In this document: positions 48,201 through 50,371 of the stretch, piece after piece
Layout: the number at the start of each line of letters is the position of its first letter
Position numbering within the stretch: the stretch's first letter is position 1
Assembly (NCBI RefSeq): GCF_900142825.1
Contig: NZ_FRCH01000002.1
Span: 806,001-870,000 of the forward strand
Reading direction: 5' to 3'
DNA from: Rhodanobacter sp. OK091
Lineage (GTDB): Bacteria > Pseudomonadota > Gammaproteobacteria > Xanthomonadales > Rhodanobacteraceae
DNA: 64,000 nt
The notes under the pieces: model-generated
The model's input: only the letters and a program-made list of their open reading frames with translations
Database searches by the model: none
What the model was told of the DNA's origin: nothing
Translations under genes and position numbers: made by a program

Positions 48201-50371
48201 CCTACGTGATCTACACCTCGGGTTCCACCGGCAAGCCCAAGGGGGTCGGCATCGACCACCGCGGCATCGTCAACCGCCTGCAATGGATGCAGGAGGCCTA
48301 TCCGCTGACCGGCGCCGACCGCGTGCTGCAGAAGACGCCTTTCAGCTTCGACGTCTCGGTGTGGGAGTTCTTCTGGCCGCTGCTGGAAGGTGCCACGCTG
48401 GTCGTTGCCAAGCCCGGCGGCCACCAGGACGTGGCCTACCTGGCTGGCCTGATCGACGCCGAAGGCATCACTACCACGCACTTCGTGCCACCGATGCTCG
48501 AGGTCTTCCTCAACGAGGTGGAACCCGGCAGCGGGCGTTCGTTGCGCCAGGTGATGTGCAGCGGGCAGGCGCTGCCGTTGGATCTGCAGCAGCGCTTCTT
48601 CACCACCTGGGATCACGTGGAGCTGCACAACCTGTATGGCCCGACGGAAGCCTCGGTCGACGTCACCTACTGGCAGTGCCGCAAGGACAGCGCGCTGAAC
48701 TGCGTGCCGATCGGCAAGCCGATCGCCAACATCCAGATCCACATCCTCGACGACTTCCTCAATCCGGTGCCGGTGGGTGTAGTGGGGCACCTGTTCATCG
48801 CGGGCGTCGGCCTCGCGCGCGGCTACGTCAATCGCCCGGACCTGACCGCGCAGACCTTCATCCCCAATCCGTTCAGTGCGACGCCGGGCGCGCGCATGTA
48901 TCTGTCGGGCGATCTCGCGCGCTACTTGCCGGACGGCACCATCGAGTATCTCGGCCGCAGCGACCACCAGGTGAAGATCCGCGGCCTGCGCATCGAGCTC
49001 GGCGAGATCGAGTCGACGCTGGCGGCGCTGGACGTTGTGCGCGACGTGGTGGTGCTGGCTCGGCCGGACGAGCGCGGCATCCCGCGCCTGGTGGCCTACC
49101 TGGTGGCTCACGACGGCCAGGTCTTGCCGGACCCGGCCATGCTGCGCCGGACCCTGGCGCAAACGCTGCCCGACTACATGGTGCCGGAGTACTTCGTGCC
49201 GCTCCCGGTAATGCCGCTCACTTCCAACGGCAAGGTCGATCGCAAGGCGCTGCCTGCGCCTGAAATGGCGCATGACGAGGCCGAGCACATCGCGCCGCGC
49301 ACTACCACGGAGAAGGCCATCGCGGCGGTGTGGTCGGAGCTGCTGAAGGTGGAGAAGGTCGGCCTCACCGACGATTTCTTCGAACTGGGCGGCCATTCGC
49401 TGCTGGCAACGCAGCTGGTCTCGCAGTTGCGCAAGCGCCACGTCGCCGAGATCGAGCTGCGCGACCTGTTCTCGCATGCCACGCTGGGCGCGCTGGCGGC
49501 GTTTGTCGACGCGCGCAAGCAGGGTGGCATGCATCCGAATCTGGTGCCGATCCGCGCGAAGGGCTCGGCGGCGCCGCTGTTCCTGATCCATCCCATCGGC
49601 GGCGGCGTGCAGTATGCCTTCGACCTCGCGCAGCACTTGGACGCCAATCAGCCCGTGTATGGGCTGGCGGTGGGCGAAACGCCGCAAGCGAGCATCGACG
49701 ACATGGCGTCGACCTATCTGGGCGCCATCCGCGAAGTACGGCCGTCCGGTCCCTACTTGCTGGCCGGCTGGTCGCTGGGCGGCATGGTTGCCTACGAGAT
49801 CGCCCACCGGCTGCTGGCGTCGGGCGAGGATGTGCAATTCGTGGGCATGATCGACACCAGCGGCCCGTCGGTGCGCGCGAAGCAGCGCGACGAACATCCG
49901 GTCAAGCACGATGGCTGCCGCGCGCTGCTGAACTGGCTGCTCGATCTGAACCTGGCCGGTGATTGGCGCCGCCATCCCGCGTACGCCGAATTGATGGCGA
50001 GAGCCCAGCGCGGTGACCTCGACGGCGTGGTTGCGCTTTGCCTGAGCGCTGCACTGGTGCCGCCCGGCGTGGACGCTGAGCAGGTGCGGAGCACGGCGGC
50101 GCTGTACGAAGCGTGCGGCCGCGCGGCCGACGATTATCGGCCGCCCGTGGCGCAGTTGCCGGTGACGTACTTCGCGGCGGATCGGCGCGAAGGCGAGGAC
50201 GTCGCGCTGGGTTGGCGCGAGTTGCTGGGCCGGCATCTGGAGGTGTCGAGGATCGGCGGTTCACACCTGTCGATCGTCAAGGCACCGCTGGTCGAAAAGC
50301 TCGCGCGGGATATCTCGGTTCGGATCGCACGCTACGCACCGAACCTCTCCTTCACCGCCGCCAACCCGTGA
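18269..50371 (+). CDS. Giant trans-AT polyketide synthase / NRPS megasynthase
   Basis: One open frame of 10,700 residues (roughly 1.1 MDa) that builds a polyketide chain and condenses it with serine. Modules in order: KS-DH-KR-ACP; KS-DH-KR-ACP; KS-DH-ACP; KS-DH-KR-ACP; KS-KR-ACP; KS-KR-MT-ACP-DH-ACP; KS0-PCP; C-A-PCP-TE (each listed separately). No AT domain is present, so malonyl units come from the AT of the preceding gene. No ER is present; the PfaD-type ER upstream must act in trans if any double bond is reduced. The frame opens earlier (18116), but the ATG at 18269 has AGGAAGG about 8 bases upstream and begins a normal KS leader. There is no N-terminal loading module, docking peptide or GNAT. 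The P450 gene begins 33 bases after the stop. Domain calls rest on visible active-site motifs; product structure is inference. Confidence 0.97.
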   Translation: MNVGQIPQSQPSPAREDIAIVGMSCRLPGAENYQQYWRNLSEGRSSVSEVPASRWDGAAFYAADVSEPNKSTSKWGGFIDGVEYFDADFFGVSAREAAVMDPQQRIMLEQAWHCLEDAGYDPCGFSGTRTGVYIGVFTFDYRDHLGDALDAIEAHVATGTHTALIPNRISYFLNLHGPSLPVDTACSSSLVALHKAAHAIRRGECEQALVGGVSVLCSPTHFISFSKTGMLSPDGSCKTFDERANGYVRGEGAAMVLLKPLAKAIADNDRILAVLRGSAMNHGGHARTVTYPSSLAQSNVIAQALREAAVPVGTVSYVEAHGTGTPKGDPIEIEGLKMAFARVAAERGEVLDERTCGIGSVKTNVGHLEAVAGMAGLIKTILCMRHGVLPPLVHYRKLNPRIALDGSPFFIVDEAQPWATRITEDGQPIPRRAGISSFGFGGVNSHVVVEEYLGGNAPADAAPLSRTPACIVLSAKTASVLRERVRQLFDALASGDIGEKDLADLAYTLQVGRQAMAARLATVVDTVATLCERLERWLADDTNDGSVFIGELTAEMMASAADVPPVSPDVDLMATAQRWVHGQAFDWAALHVSGSRRRLALPTYPFVREKHWIEMKAAPGAQAAIHPLLHSNTSNVAGLRFTSRFTGRESFLADHVVLARRTLPAAAQLEMVRCAAELAFATAGSCRVENVVWLRPFVTGDEPRECHVALFPEGEGRFAFEIYDDIDDGTVYSQGVVVKRASDPDAVTHDLTSIRAHCGRPRRDANAYYALFERMGLAYGPAHRSLGEFFVGEAEALARIVLPETSKSSQGDYSLHPSVLDAALQAAIACLVEQDPDAGLALPFALASLEIMAPCNADLWAVIRREPGHSPGDALNRFEIDLCSDAGAVCARLGGFCLRTVNPAHEETTRTALLVPAWHARSAMIGAGGHAQHMVMLCAGAPSADLQLRLHGVTCIDIDDDDDTARRYESAAALLLENIQAMVRQPGRHLIQIVVPQTSDGRLMGGLGGLLLTAQRENPRVVGQVIELEAGQDIAQAIIENRDSLASRIRYVGGVRQEGHWTEATPPSTTSSPWKAGGTYLITGGAGGLGRILARRIAAEAKGATLVLTGRSPSTDALEASFADIVAAGATVRYRQLDMGDGAAVNRLVRQLAATAGGLHGIVHAAGVLRDSLLVRKTRDELREVLRAKVAGTLHLDAASRDLDLDVFICFASTSGALGNVGQADYAAANAFMDVFARQRVERVAQGLRRGRTLSVDWPLWAEGGMRVDEATRAEMIAQTGLVPLRTVSGLAALEQALALDVPQVLVAEGAIARFMAGLTHVPAAPSATAGSAGTLSDELRDKAVRYFVRLLAGTLKRPAESIDAKARLEAYGIDSILVMELTRSLEQVFGPLSKTLLFEYQTIADVAGHFLDEHRDRLSEVLGENAQDAAVTVAPRHAAEPVQAPASLRPRFGTEQGTRGDVARVVPDASANTVGEIAIIGVAGRYPQAADLEAFWANLSQGKDSITEIPPERWDYRDYYDADRDAPGKTYGKWGGFIDGVDRFDPLFFNISPREAELMDPQERLFLECVHATLEDAGYTRDNVAEDGNVGVFAGVMYEEYQLYGAQEQARGNNLAVFNSPASVANRVSYFCNFNGPSLALDTMCSSSLTAIHLACQSIQRGDCAVALAGGVNVSIHPNKYLMLAQGRFISGKGRCESFGEGGEGYVPGEGVGAVLLKSLAQAKADGDHIYGVIRATAVNHGGKTNGYTVPNPNAQARVVERALRRGGVDARAISYIEAHGTGTSLGDPIEIAGLAKAFRHWTRDTGYCAIGSAKSNIGHCESAAGIAGITKVLLQLKHRQLAPSLHSAVLNPNIDFDTTPFVVQQELAAWPRPVIDGHERPRIAGISSFGAGGANAHVVIEEYTAPVLATATGPALVVFSARHEDRLREQAERLLAAIEVNPELPLHDLAYTLQVGREAMDERLALLVHSLDELRAKLTAHLAGDTAIDGVYRGQVRRNKEALSAFAGDDDVDAIVDAWIARGKFGKLLDLWVKGLAIDWRRLRGDTPVRRISLPTYPFARERYWIQTGDVRPAMAAAAGTNLHPLLQRNTSDIEGPRFSARFSGHEFFFADHVVRGTRMLPGVAQLEMARRAIIEVAGAGFEPCLKNVSWMRPIVAGSEGIALHVSLYPEADGAIGFEIHGDDDEGLIYAQGTAFDGHAAEAVAGHDLAALRQSCTSTHTTEECYAAFSRMGLNYGPAFQGVRELHTGAGRVLARIAVPTAAPADGYELHPSLLDAAFQATLGLQFPVSAAAVPQVPFALGGLRVLRSCADVAWAVVRYSNGSSARQTVPRLDIDLCNELGAVCVRLTEVALRAMAAEASEPATPRTLLLEQAWTVKAAQAVIGEPLASHLVMACGVDMGNAMHGLPGATLVVASVDGGLAARFEAAAAMLLERLQSLTTQAGMHRVQLVVPSEGDNRPMAGLLGMLRTAALENPRILGQLVAVESGQDVAAALLENRDDDARHVRYVGGERQVASWAECPPAAAVSPWKDHGVYLVTGGAGGLGSIFAEAIAREVRNPVLVLTGRSTPDERILATIRRLEALGAVVRYHVIDVADVDALTGVVRGIPEEFESLDGVVHAAGVLRDGYLAGKTRQHLRDVFAAKVAGTLNLDDATRDIPLDCFVCFSSIAGAAGNVGQADYAAANAFMDAFAQERADRVVRGERHGRTLSVNWPLWAEGGMRADEATRAMLARQWGMHAMGTTNGVEALRRALATGLSQVLVIEGEPARIREVFLGAPRIAATPASRSVVASADPSAPSTQTLRDPLKRALTAMVSSLIKVKPEDLDGDTSLSEYGFDSISLTGFANALNRQYGLELMPTLFFEYPTLDGLAGYLEREHRDVLAARFAAPAVAAPVPASVVHAANDESIPASTRARTRRGFAAAVVAPSPTAKEPVAIVGISGRFPQAEDIDAFWRNLAEGRDCIGELPPARADWLAWHGERSPAGHAARAVRGGFIDGVDEFDPAFFGISPKEAELMDPQQRLMMIHVWKALEDAGYAASALAGSDLGLYVGTMPSGYATLASRAGAAIEGYSSTGTVASVGPNRMSYFLGVHGPSEPVETACSSSLVALRRAVLALERGDCAMAVAGGVNTIVNPELHISFERAGMLSEDARCKTFSADANGYVRSEGVAMLVLKKLSDAERDGDHIYGLVRGTAENHGGRANSLTAPNPAAQAAVIRRAHEVAGIDPRTVTYIEAHGTGTPLGDPVEVNGLKAAFRELYVATGESSVAAAHCGLGSVKTNIGHLELAAGVAGVVKVLLQMKHRTLVKSLHAEVLNPYIDLAGSPFHVVTDAREWTALRDAQGRPVPRRAGVSSFGFGGVNAHVVLEEYIAPVMDVVTTTGPVAVLLSARDSERLHEQVQRLADFVAAPATPVALADLGYTLQTGREPMAERLGFVATSLDDLHGKLARFLDGTGEAHRGRADKPRDAAGEGMDGTIQEWIAQGRLDALVGLWVQGHAIDWRRLHAGRTPRRISLPTYPFATERYWVSPDAGASRASAAVLHPLVQNNTSTLAGPRFSSRFGGNEIVLADHRVGGRAVLPGVAQLEMARFAVGTAMESGATLHLKDVAWMRPVIAGDEGVALHLSLYPEDGGKVAYELHADDDTGLVYGHGTVSTMASGPAPVAHDMVALRARCASRHFDAATCYAVFDAMGLGYGEGFRGLVELFAGDGVALARLALPEAWRTEGSAYAWPPGMLDAALQASIGLYLGAGGDTPPLMLPVSLAALDVLGPCANAMWAVVRQGDVTGEVDIDLCGDDGVPCLRFRKLTFRSAEPGVSAPVPAAIDHALEPPASDILPEAGPAVAMASRAEDDDGFLERATRHFERFLSTALKLPLQRIDRRARMETYGIDSLMVLDLTRSLEKTFGPLPKTLFFEYQTLADLAAYFARQHREALAALLGERRSVAAVALSPVATKVEKASSLHPASRARYDMRSRADRAGGEDAGAIAIIGVAGRYPQAADLEAFWANLSQGVDSITEIPVDRWDHALYFDEDRNAPGKTYGKWGGFLDGVDRFDPLFFNISPREAELMDPQERLFLECVHATLEDAGYTRDNVAEGGNVGVFAGVMYEEYQLYGAQEQVRGKPLAVSGHPASIANRVSYFCNFRGPSLALDTMCSSSLTAIHLACQSIQRGDCAVALAGGVNVSIHPNKYLMLAQGRFISGKGRCESFGEGGEGYVPGEGVGAVLLKSLAQAQADGDHIYGVIRATAVNHGGKTNGYTVPNPNAQAEVIERALRKGGVDARHISYIEAHGTGTSLGDPIEIAGLSKAFGHWTQDKGYCAIGSAKSNIGHCESAAGIAGVTKVLLQLKHRQLAPSLHSAVLNPNIDFDTTPFVVQQELAAWPRPVIDGRERSRIAGISSFGAGGANAHVLIEEYVETVANAQESGPAIVPLSARDEDRLREQVQRLLAAIEANPTLPLHHLAYTLQVGREAMDERLALLVHSLDELRDKLAAWLTGETAIDELYQGQAKRNRDALAELTDDADMDGTVRAWLVKGKHGKLLALWTKGLAFDWRSLHGDRHARRVSLPSYPFARERYWLPLGTAPSVALPAAALHPLLHRNTSTFALQRFSSHFTGRESFLADHVVRGSCVLPGVAQLEMVVRAVREALDGDEPLRLVDVAWQRPVVVDADGLDVHVGLLPQDDGAIRFEIFHDEAMVCAEGSVELVAAGETLAAYDIDSLRQACDALRLDAAQCHSAFERMGLAYGPSLRALAEIFVGAGQALARIALPAGISLEGYALHPSLLDAALQATLGLASPAGDTLWLPATLASLDIHAACTARMWAVVKQRVEHDAARRTFDIDLCDEAGRICVRFGGLVLRQAASAVSETAQVLLATPAWQVRKVSGVTAGIAAKHAVLLCGLAPSELEQVRTATTFADATSIAIGDDLVQAYEAAATALLEILRAWATEPGPCLVQVVVPMRGAGQLMAGLEGMLRTARLENPGIRGQVICVEAGQDVARTLAENSGDDAVSIRYADGVRQVAAWVEAAPALDAVSPWKAGGTYLITGGAGGLGLIFARDIARRAPGAILVLTGRSPLNGATQAALDELAALGAQARYRPLDVGDREAVLACVREIADADGLDGIVHSAGVLRDGFILRKTRDDLRDVLRAKVAGTLYLDEASRELALDAFIVFSSLAGAIGNVGQADYAAANAFMDAFAHQRNTLVAQGQRRGRTLSVNWPLWEQGGMRVDAATRRHLWQEKGMTPLATADGCDALACAWSLDSPQVLVVAGDPERLRAEVLGVAPMVAARAPDRIEQRRAPAPERQAESLDATADDLRERSVRHLVRLLSTTLKLPPQRIDAEARLETYGIDSVMTLDLTARLEQAFGPLPKTLFFEYQTIAALADYFLQHHRAALAGLLGESVAAPASTVAVSAPTAPVATSRLRARFAARADTPEDGIAIIGVAGRYPQARNLEEFWANLSQGKDSITEIPRDRWDHSLYFDADRNAPGKTYGKWGGFIDGIDRFDARFFNISPREAELMDPQERLFLECVHAALEDAGYTRDNVAEDGDVGVFAGVMYEEYQLYGAQAQAHGRFVAAPGSPASIANRISYFCDFHGPSLALDTMCSSSLTAIHLACESLSRGGCAVAIAGGVNLSVHPNKYLVLAQGKFISAKGRCESFGEGGEGYVPGEGVGAVLLKPLARAKADGDHIYGVIKASAVNHGGKTNGYTVPNPNAQAKVVERALRAGGIDARHVSYIEAHGTGTSLGDPIEIAGLAKAFGHWTQDRGYCAIGSAKSNIGHCESAAGIAGLTKVLLQLKHRQLAPSLHSAVLNPNIDFAATPFVVQQELAAWPRPVIHGRERPRIAGISSFGAGGANAHVVVEEYMSPAMARASAAPAMVLLSARDEERLRARARELLACLATPDIELADLAYTLQVGREAMDERLALLVHSLDELRVRLAAYLAGETAAEGLYLGQVRRGAGALAALAGDDDMAGTLATWFARGKYDRLLDLWTKGLHVDWQRLHGDSEHPRRISLPTYPFAGERHWFPMGTTPLPSRVESASVPETPAAASETLLFRSAWSAIASERSGDGFASHFILLCGLEDGHVARIRERFPQATCLVAPAEADLAASFESAAATLLEKLQALSAQTGRHLIQVVVPREGEWQALAGLDGMLRTARLEHPRLVGQLIAVEAGQDLVRVLQDDGEAQRVRYVRGERQASHWVEARPATQAASPWKQHGVYLITGGAGGLGLIFARAIAREVRNPVLVLTGRSAMDETIKGQLRQLEALGAVVRYHAVDVADADAVAALVRSIPEEFESLDGIVHSAGVVRDSFLVAKTRDELHAVLRAKVAGTLNLDRASHDMALDTFICFSSIAAVTGSVGQADYAAANAFMDAFVHERAERVLRGERRGRTLSIDWPLWAEGGMQVDAATRTMMSQQLGMHPLSTEDGLQALRDAWASDASQWLVVSGDAQRIREAVLGATSQAAVERPGVSTDDADRGTSSREAVWQSLATLVSSLIKVKPEDLDGETTFSEYGFDSVSLTEFGNALNQRYQLRLTPTVFFEHSTLDGLVDHLVDEQGVVLAPPPVRTGVVASPSIVPVREPSPADTPAPAPAADEPIADESSADESSTDEPVAIVGISGRFPHAADIDAFWQNLRDGRDCIDEIPPARWDWRSLHGDAGREAHRTHIIWGGFIDGVDEFDPMFFGISPKEAELMDPQQRLMMIHVWKALEDAGYAGSALAGSDTAIYVGTGATGYGRLVDRAGLGGEAYASTGGVPSVGPNRISFLFDWHGPSEPVETACSSSLIALARGVAAIRRGDASVAVVGGVNTIVTPEAHISFSKAGMLSADGRCKTFSADANGYVRGEGVAMLVLKKRADAERDGDHIYGLVRGVAENHGGHANSLTAPNPTAQAEVIRKAHRQAGIDPRTVTYIEAHGTGTRLGDPIEVQGLKAAFGGETFAAPYCGLGSVKTNIGHLELAAGVAGVVKVLLQMKHRTLVKSLHSDRLNPYLELDGSPFYVVREAGEWAPLRDARGHVLPRRAGVSSFGFGGVNAHVVLEEYLAPATARASSEGPVAVLLSARDEERLREQVRLLLDFVTSTDVDLADLAYTLQLGRETMEARLAVVVRSMDELRDRLRSMVSGDGKEGRIHRGVASRGRRDAVHDARTVDAWIEARDVEPLLEAWVQGLAFDWRRLYGAHTPRRISLPTYPFARGRYWVPDATVPSHAEVAEPVASGHEWLLLPTWQVVEPKLAPIAQSGRSLIVGGSPKQRAALLAALPDATALEWPALANIAAIEYRLRASGSFGRLVWLADVDEADVDEANADKADDDESLIVAQERGVVAGFRLVKALLALGFDQRALDWTIVTVQTQAVHGSDTVAPRHAAVHGFAGAVAKEFAHWRVRLLDLPREGAWPVDTMCRVLDEHRGATLAWRGGQWFRQVLSRMAAASVEGALPYREGGVYIVVGGAGGIGQAWSEHMIRSHRARIVWLGRRAEDDAITQARNRLGALGPAPLYIAADASDRVALERAREEVLARYGTIHGVVHAAIDLLDKSVAQMDEERLRAGLSAKVVASVRIGQVFGALPLDFMLFFSSLAGFVRAAGQGNYAAGCTFKDAYALHLAKCLPYPVKVINWGYWGSVGVVASNDYRERMARQGIGSIEPAEGMQALDRLLRSPVPQLGFLKATREDVRGGVFDLVGDARVRLLPARFDSLAQTLAQGAAPVFPGDAAQLAAEGREIDRLALAILRGELQALGLTDSALVASRHARWLQHSLRWIAETPGATAPSLDHAWATWNERKTAWQGTGHVRQAQVTLVDTMLRALPAILQGRVEATAVMFPDSSMRLVEGVYQGNAVADHFNDVLCDAVCAFVAARIARDPAARIRIAEIGAGTGGTSARVMARLAPYTEHIGEYCYTDLSRAFLLHAEGKYGPHYPYLSYRLLDIGSPLEGQDVEAGTYDLAIATNVLHATKDIRESLRNAKALLGANGLLVLNELASCELWSHLTFGLLDGWWLYQDEALRIPGCPSLSPTRWNAVLREEGYRHVHFRAEPAHGLGQQVIVAESDGVSLQKRPLLASVPASVHARVDTPAVSRPVEAAAAPLRSSADAASLRERCRARLAKLVGKALKMPVGEIDTAQGLDRYGMDSILVLELTNALRAAFEEIGIEERVSSTLFFEHPTIDALADHFVAIEPEAMARWTDTHVTPPVRRHPMLHRDSSDATARRHSSHFDGAEFFLADHRVHGRRVLPGVAQLEMARAAAQGAMPTSARIRLGQIAWVRPAVADESGLSLSLTLTPERDGAFGFALRGDDGAVYSQGIASPDATPVEAAGRHDLAALRARCVVAHVGHERCYAVFDSKGLQYGPAFRGVDELLVGEGEVLARISLPAAVASSLHDYVLHPSLLDAALQASLGLHLVARGEDGIALALPFALDAVKVFAPCVAEMWVFVRHAEGTPAGGDIHQLDIDLCDADGAVCVRLEKLSLRFFHPKSSQPSSRETNTDRNTADMNDSTGITSHHSHANGALPATAVLREKSILQLRKLISRRLSLPLEAIGASVGFDEYGLDSILVMELTDSLREVFGMEAIGATLFFEHHDIDGLVDHFMRTDADALARWTGLAATPPAVHEALSAAAVHASVPAAAEVLPVATTISSVPAVAAPFDVAIVGMSGRYPGANDVHQFWDNLAAGRHSVTEVPTERWEHGRFFDERKGQPGKTYTRYAGLLDDVQGFDRLFFNIAPAEARLMSPQERLFMQEVHASIEDAGYTAANLGATRKIGVFVGVTNEHYATGTRFWSIANRIAHLCNFQGPSLAVDTACSSSLTAIHLAIESLRSGDSEVAIAGGVNLIVAPTQLIDLASMAMLSADDKCKSFAAGADGFVDAEAVGAFVLKPLHRAMADGDHIYGVIKGSAINSGGKTHAYLVPNPNLQAQLVTDALRRAGVDARTVSYVEAQGTGSHLGDSIEVAGLAKAFRQWTQDRQFCAIGSAKSNVGHSESASGFVALSKVLMQMQHRMLAPSLHASTPNPEIRFADTPFFVQQALAPWPRPQLDIDGRRHEFPRRAGISSFGAGGANAHLVIEEYVEPASPGRVGQPAGPAMIVLSAHDPERLKARAERLAAALAPERRATDMVLADLAYTLQVGREAMEERLALLVESLDDLHAKLTAFVAGSKDVDDLYQGQAKRSAFSALADDEDMQVTVQAWVAKGKYGRLLDLWVKGFAFDWNGLYEGAVRPQRISLPTYPFARERCWTNVRYPDAPEALPATGAVRTNVPVTVACEVRMADPAQTMMRIWCELLGRPSVALDDDFFELGGHSLLATQLAVRIRDEFGVDLPVGTILEAPTVDALVQHLGKLAPAPAAAEFPQAAPDTSADMAFPLSFAQQRLWFLDQLEGHNPTYNIPAAVRLKGRLDAAALEGALNDVVARHDALRAHFGSVDGTPLQYIAAHLELPLVLHDLGGVAPKEREAKTHWLMLDEARTPFDLQRGPLVRGSLLRLADEEYLLLLSMHHIVSDGWSMGILVRELGAFYAHRSFGAEVALHELPMRYVDFARWQREWLSGEVLERQLGYWKKQLAGSPTLLTLPTDRPRPLTQGQDGAALAYALPAELGAKLHALSRKSQGTLFMTLCAAFNVLLARYSGQTDICIGTPIANRNRSEIEDLIGFFVNTLVLRTQVDMRAGFTDLLKQVRAATLDAYAHQDVQFEQLVGAVQPERHTSYSPLFQVMLVLQNSPLNLALPGLELELVPHETVTAKFDITLTLSEGPQGLYGSFEYNTDLFDRATIERMAGHFTHLLQAIVAEPERPVGELSMMGEAERRHLVYGFNDTAKVYPRVGPDTHTLHQLFEAQVARSPDHAAVVYEGASLSYAELNARANRLARHLRRLGVGPDVLVGLCTERSIEMIVGLYAIVKAGGAYVPLDPTYPADRLATIVEDAAPAAILTQQHLRHAAPSVPGVPVLCLDGDTGMWAGEDAGNPVNATQPGHLAYVIYTSGSTGKPKGVGIDHRGIVNRLQWMQEAYPLTGADRVLQKTPFSFDVSVWEFFWPLLEGATLVVAKPGGHQDVAYLAGLIDAEGITTTHFVPPMLEVFLNEVEPGSGRSLRQVMCSGQALPLDLQQRFFTTWDHVELHNLYGPTEASVDVTYWQCRKDSALNCVPIGKPIANIQIHILDDFLNPVPVGVVGHLFIAGVGLARGYVNRPDLTAQTFIPNPFSATPGARMYLSGDLARYLPDGTIEYLGRSDHQVKIRGLRIELGEIESTLAALDVVRDVVVLARPDERGIPRLVAYLVAHDGQVLPDPAMLRRTLAQTLPDYMVPEYFVPLPVMPLTSNGKVDRKALPAPEMAHDEAEHIAPRTTTEKAIAAVWSELLKVEKVGLTDDFFELGGHSLLATQLVSQLRKRHVAEIELRDLFSHATLGALAAFVDARKQGGMHPNLVPIRAKGSAAPLFLIHPIGGGVQYAFDLAQHLDANQPVYGLAVGETPQASIDDMASTYLGAIREVRPSGPYLLAGWSLGGMVAYEIAHRLLASGEDVQFVGMIDTSGPSVRAKQRDEHPVKHDGCRALLNWLLDLNLAGDWRRHPAYAELMARAQRGDLDGVVALCLSAALVPPGVDAEQVRSTAALYEACGRAADDYRPPVAQLPVTYFAADRREGEDVALGWRELLGRHLEVSRIGGSHLSIVKAPLVEKLARDISVRIARYAPNLSFTAANP
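18314..22500 (+). other. Module 1: KS-DH-KR-ACP
   Basis: Residues ~16-1411 of the megasynthase. KS1 has Cys186 (VDTACSSSL), EAHGTGT and NVGHLE, so it looks fully active and elongating. DH1 has His655, but the motif reads HVVLARRTLP, with Ala where HxxxGxxxxP has Gly; Asp821 (VLDAALQ) is intact. KR1 has GGAGGLG and Tyr1226 (GQADYAAAN), with VLRD indicating a B-type (D-hydroxyl) ketoreductase. ACP1 carries phosphopantetheine Ser1376 (GIDS). Expected product: an alpha,beta-enoyl chain, or a hydroxyl if DH1 is weakened. As first module it would need a starter supplied in trans. Confidence 0.88.
22693..26925 (+). other. Module 2: KS-DH-KR-ACP
   Basis: Residues ~1476-2886. KS2 Cys1646 (LDTMCSSSL), EAHGTGT, NIGHCE. 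DH2 His2115 in HVVRGTRMLPG and Asp2278 (LLDAAFQ), complete. KR2 with Tyr2684 and VLRD (B-type). ACP2 Ser2842 (GFDSISL). KS2 belongs to a near-identical group with KS4 and KS5. ACP2 and the following KS3 resemble ACP5 and KS6. Confidence 0.9.
27074..30110 (+). other. Module 3: KS-DH-ACP, no KR
   Basis: Residues ~2936-3948. KS3 Cys3107 (VETACSSSL), EAHGTGT, NIGHLE. DH3 His3576 in HRVGGRAVLPG and Asp3742 (MLDAALQ), but the usual LHPSLLD reads WPPGMLD. About 150 residues after the DH comes ACP3 (Ser3896, GIDS); there is no NAD(P)H-binding KR between them. The DH would have no beta-hydroxyl to act on unless it works on a substrate formed earlier or a KR acts in trans. Confidence 0.88.
30230..34496 (+). 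other. Module 4: KS-DH-KR-ACP
   Basis: Residues ~3988-5410. KS4 Cys4160 (LDTMCSSSL). DH4 His4628 in HVVRGSCVLPG and Asp4790 (LLDAALQ). KR4 Tyr5193 with VLRD. ACP4 Ser5359 (GIDS). Complete set for a trans-type double bond, as B-type KRs paired with DHs usually give. KS4 DNA is almost the same as KS2 DNA over hundreds of bases. Confidence 0.9.
34595..37992 (+). other. Module 5: KS-KR-ACP
   Basis: Residues ~5443-6575. KS5 Cys5614 (LDTMCSSSL). After the KS and its linker comes a non-catalytic KR half, then KR5 (VYLITGGAGGLG, Tyr6378, VVRD). No DH motif lies between. ACP5 Ser6532 (GFDSVSL). Expected to leave a beta-hydroxyl group. Confidence 0.9.
38096..38146 (+). repeat. 15-bp acidic linker repeat before KS6
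   Basis: Three 15-bp units encode DEPIA-DESSA-DESST followed by DEP in the linker between ACP5 and KS6. Units 2 and 3 differ by only one base. Confidence 0.75.
38141..44100 (+). other. Module 6: KS-KR-MT-ACP-DH-ACP
   Basis: Residues ~6625-8611. KS6 Cys6796 (VETACSSSL) with EAHGTGT and NIGHLE. KR6 has VVGGAGGIG and Tyr7603, with YAAGC instead of YAAAN, a form I associate with KRs placed before methyltransferases. The C-methyltransferase (~7790-8060) has the SAM loop EIGAGTGGT. ACP6 Ser8143 (GMDS). Then, without a KS, DH6 (His8236 in HRVHGRRVLPG, Asp8401 in LLDAALQ) and ACP7 (Ser8563, GLDS). Predicted result: alpha-methyl, beta-hydroxy, then dehydration to a methyl-branched alkene after transfer to, or contact with, the DH-ACP unit. 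Confidence 0.87.
40193..40249 (+). repeat. 15-bp acidic repeat inside the KR6 structural half
   Basis: Units encode DVDEA-DVDEA-NADKA-DDDE; the first two 15-bp units (GATGTCGATGAGGCC) are the same apart from the last base. The insert lies in a loop of the non-catalytic KR subdomain. Confidence 0.75.
44234..46325 (+). other. Module 7: non-elongating KS (KS0) - carrier protein
   Basis: Residues ~8656-9353. Cys8813 is present (VDTACSSSL) and the second His (His8988, NVGHSE) is kept, but the first His is replaced: EAQGTGS, Gln8948. Loss of this residue stops decarboxylative condensation while chain transfer remains possible, as established for KS0 domains. The next domain is a carrier with the peptidyl-type motif DDFFELGGHSLL (Ser9309). 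So the unit hands the finished polyketide to the condensation domain without adding carbons. Confidence 0.9.
46370..50371 (+). other. Module 8: C-A(Ser)-PCP-TE termination module
   Basis: Residues ~9368-10700. C domain with HHIVSDG (catalytic His9503). A domain with YTSGSTGKPKG and Lys10322 (NGKVDRKAL). The ten specificity residues, aligned to GrsA/EntF, read D V W H M S L V D K (Asp10028 first), which matches the serine code (EntF: DVWHFSLVDK). PCP Ser10377 (GGHSLL). Type I thioesterase with Ser10502 (GWSLGG) and His10666 (GGSHLS), expected to release the acyl-serine by hydrolysis or cyclisation. No epimerisation domain, so L-serine is expected. Confidence 0.92.
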
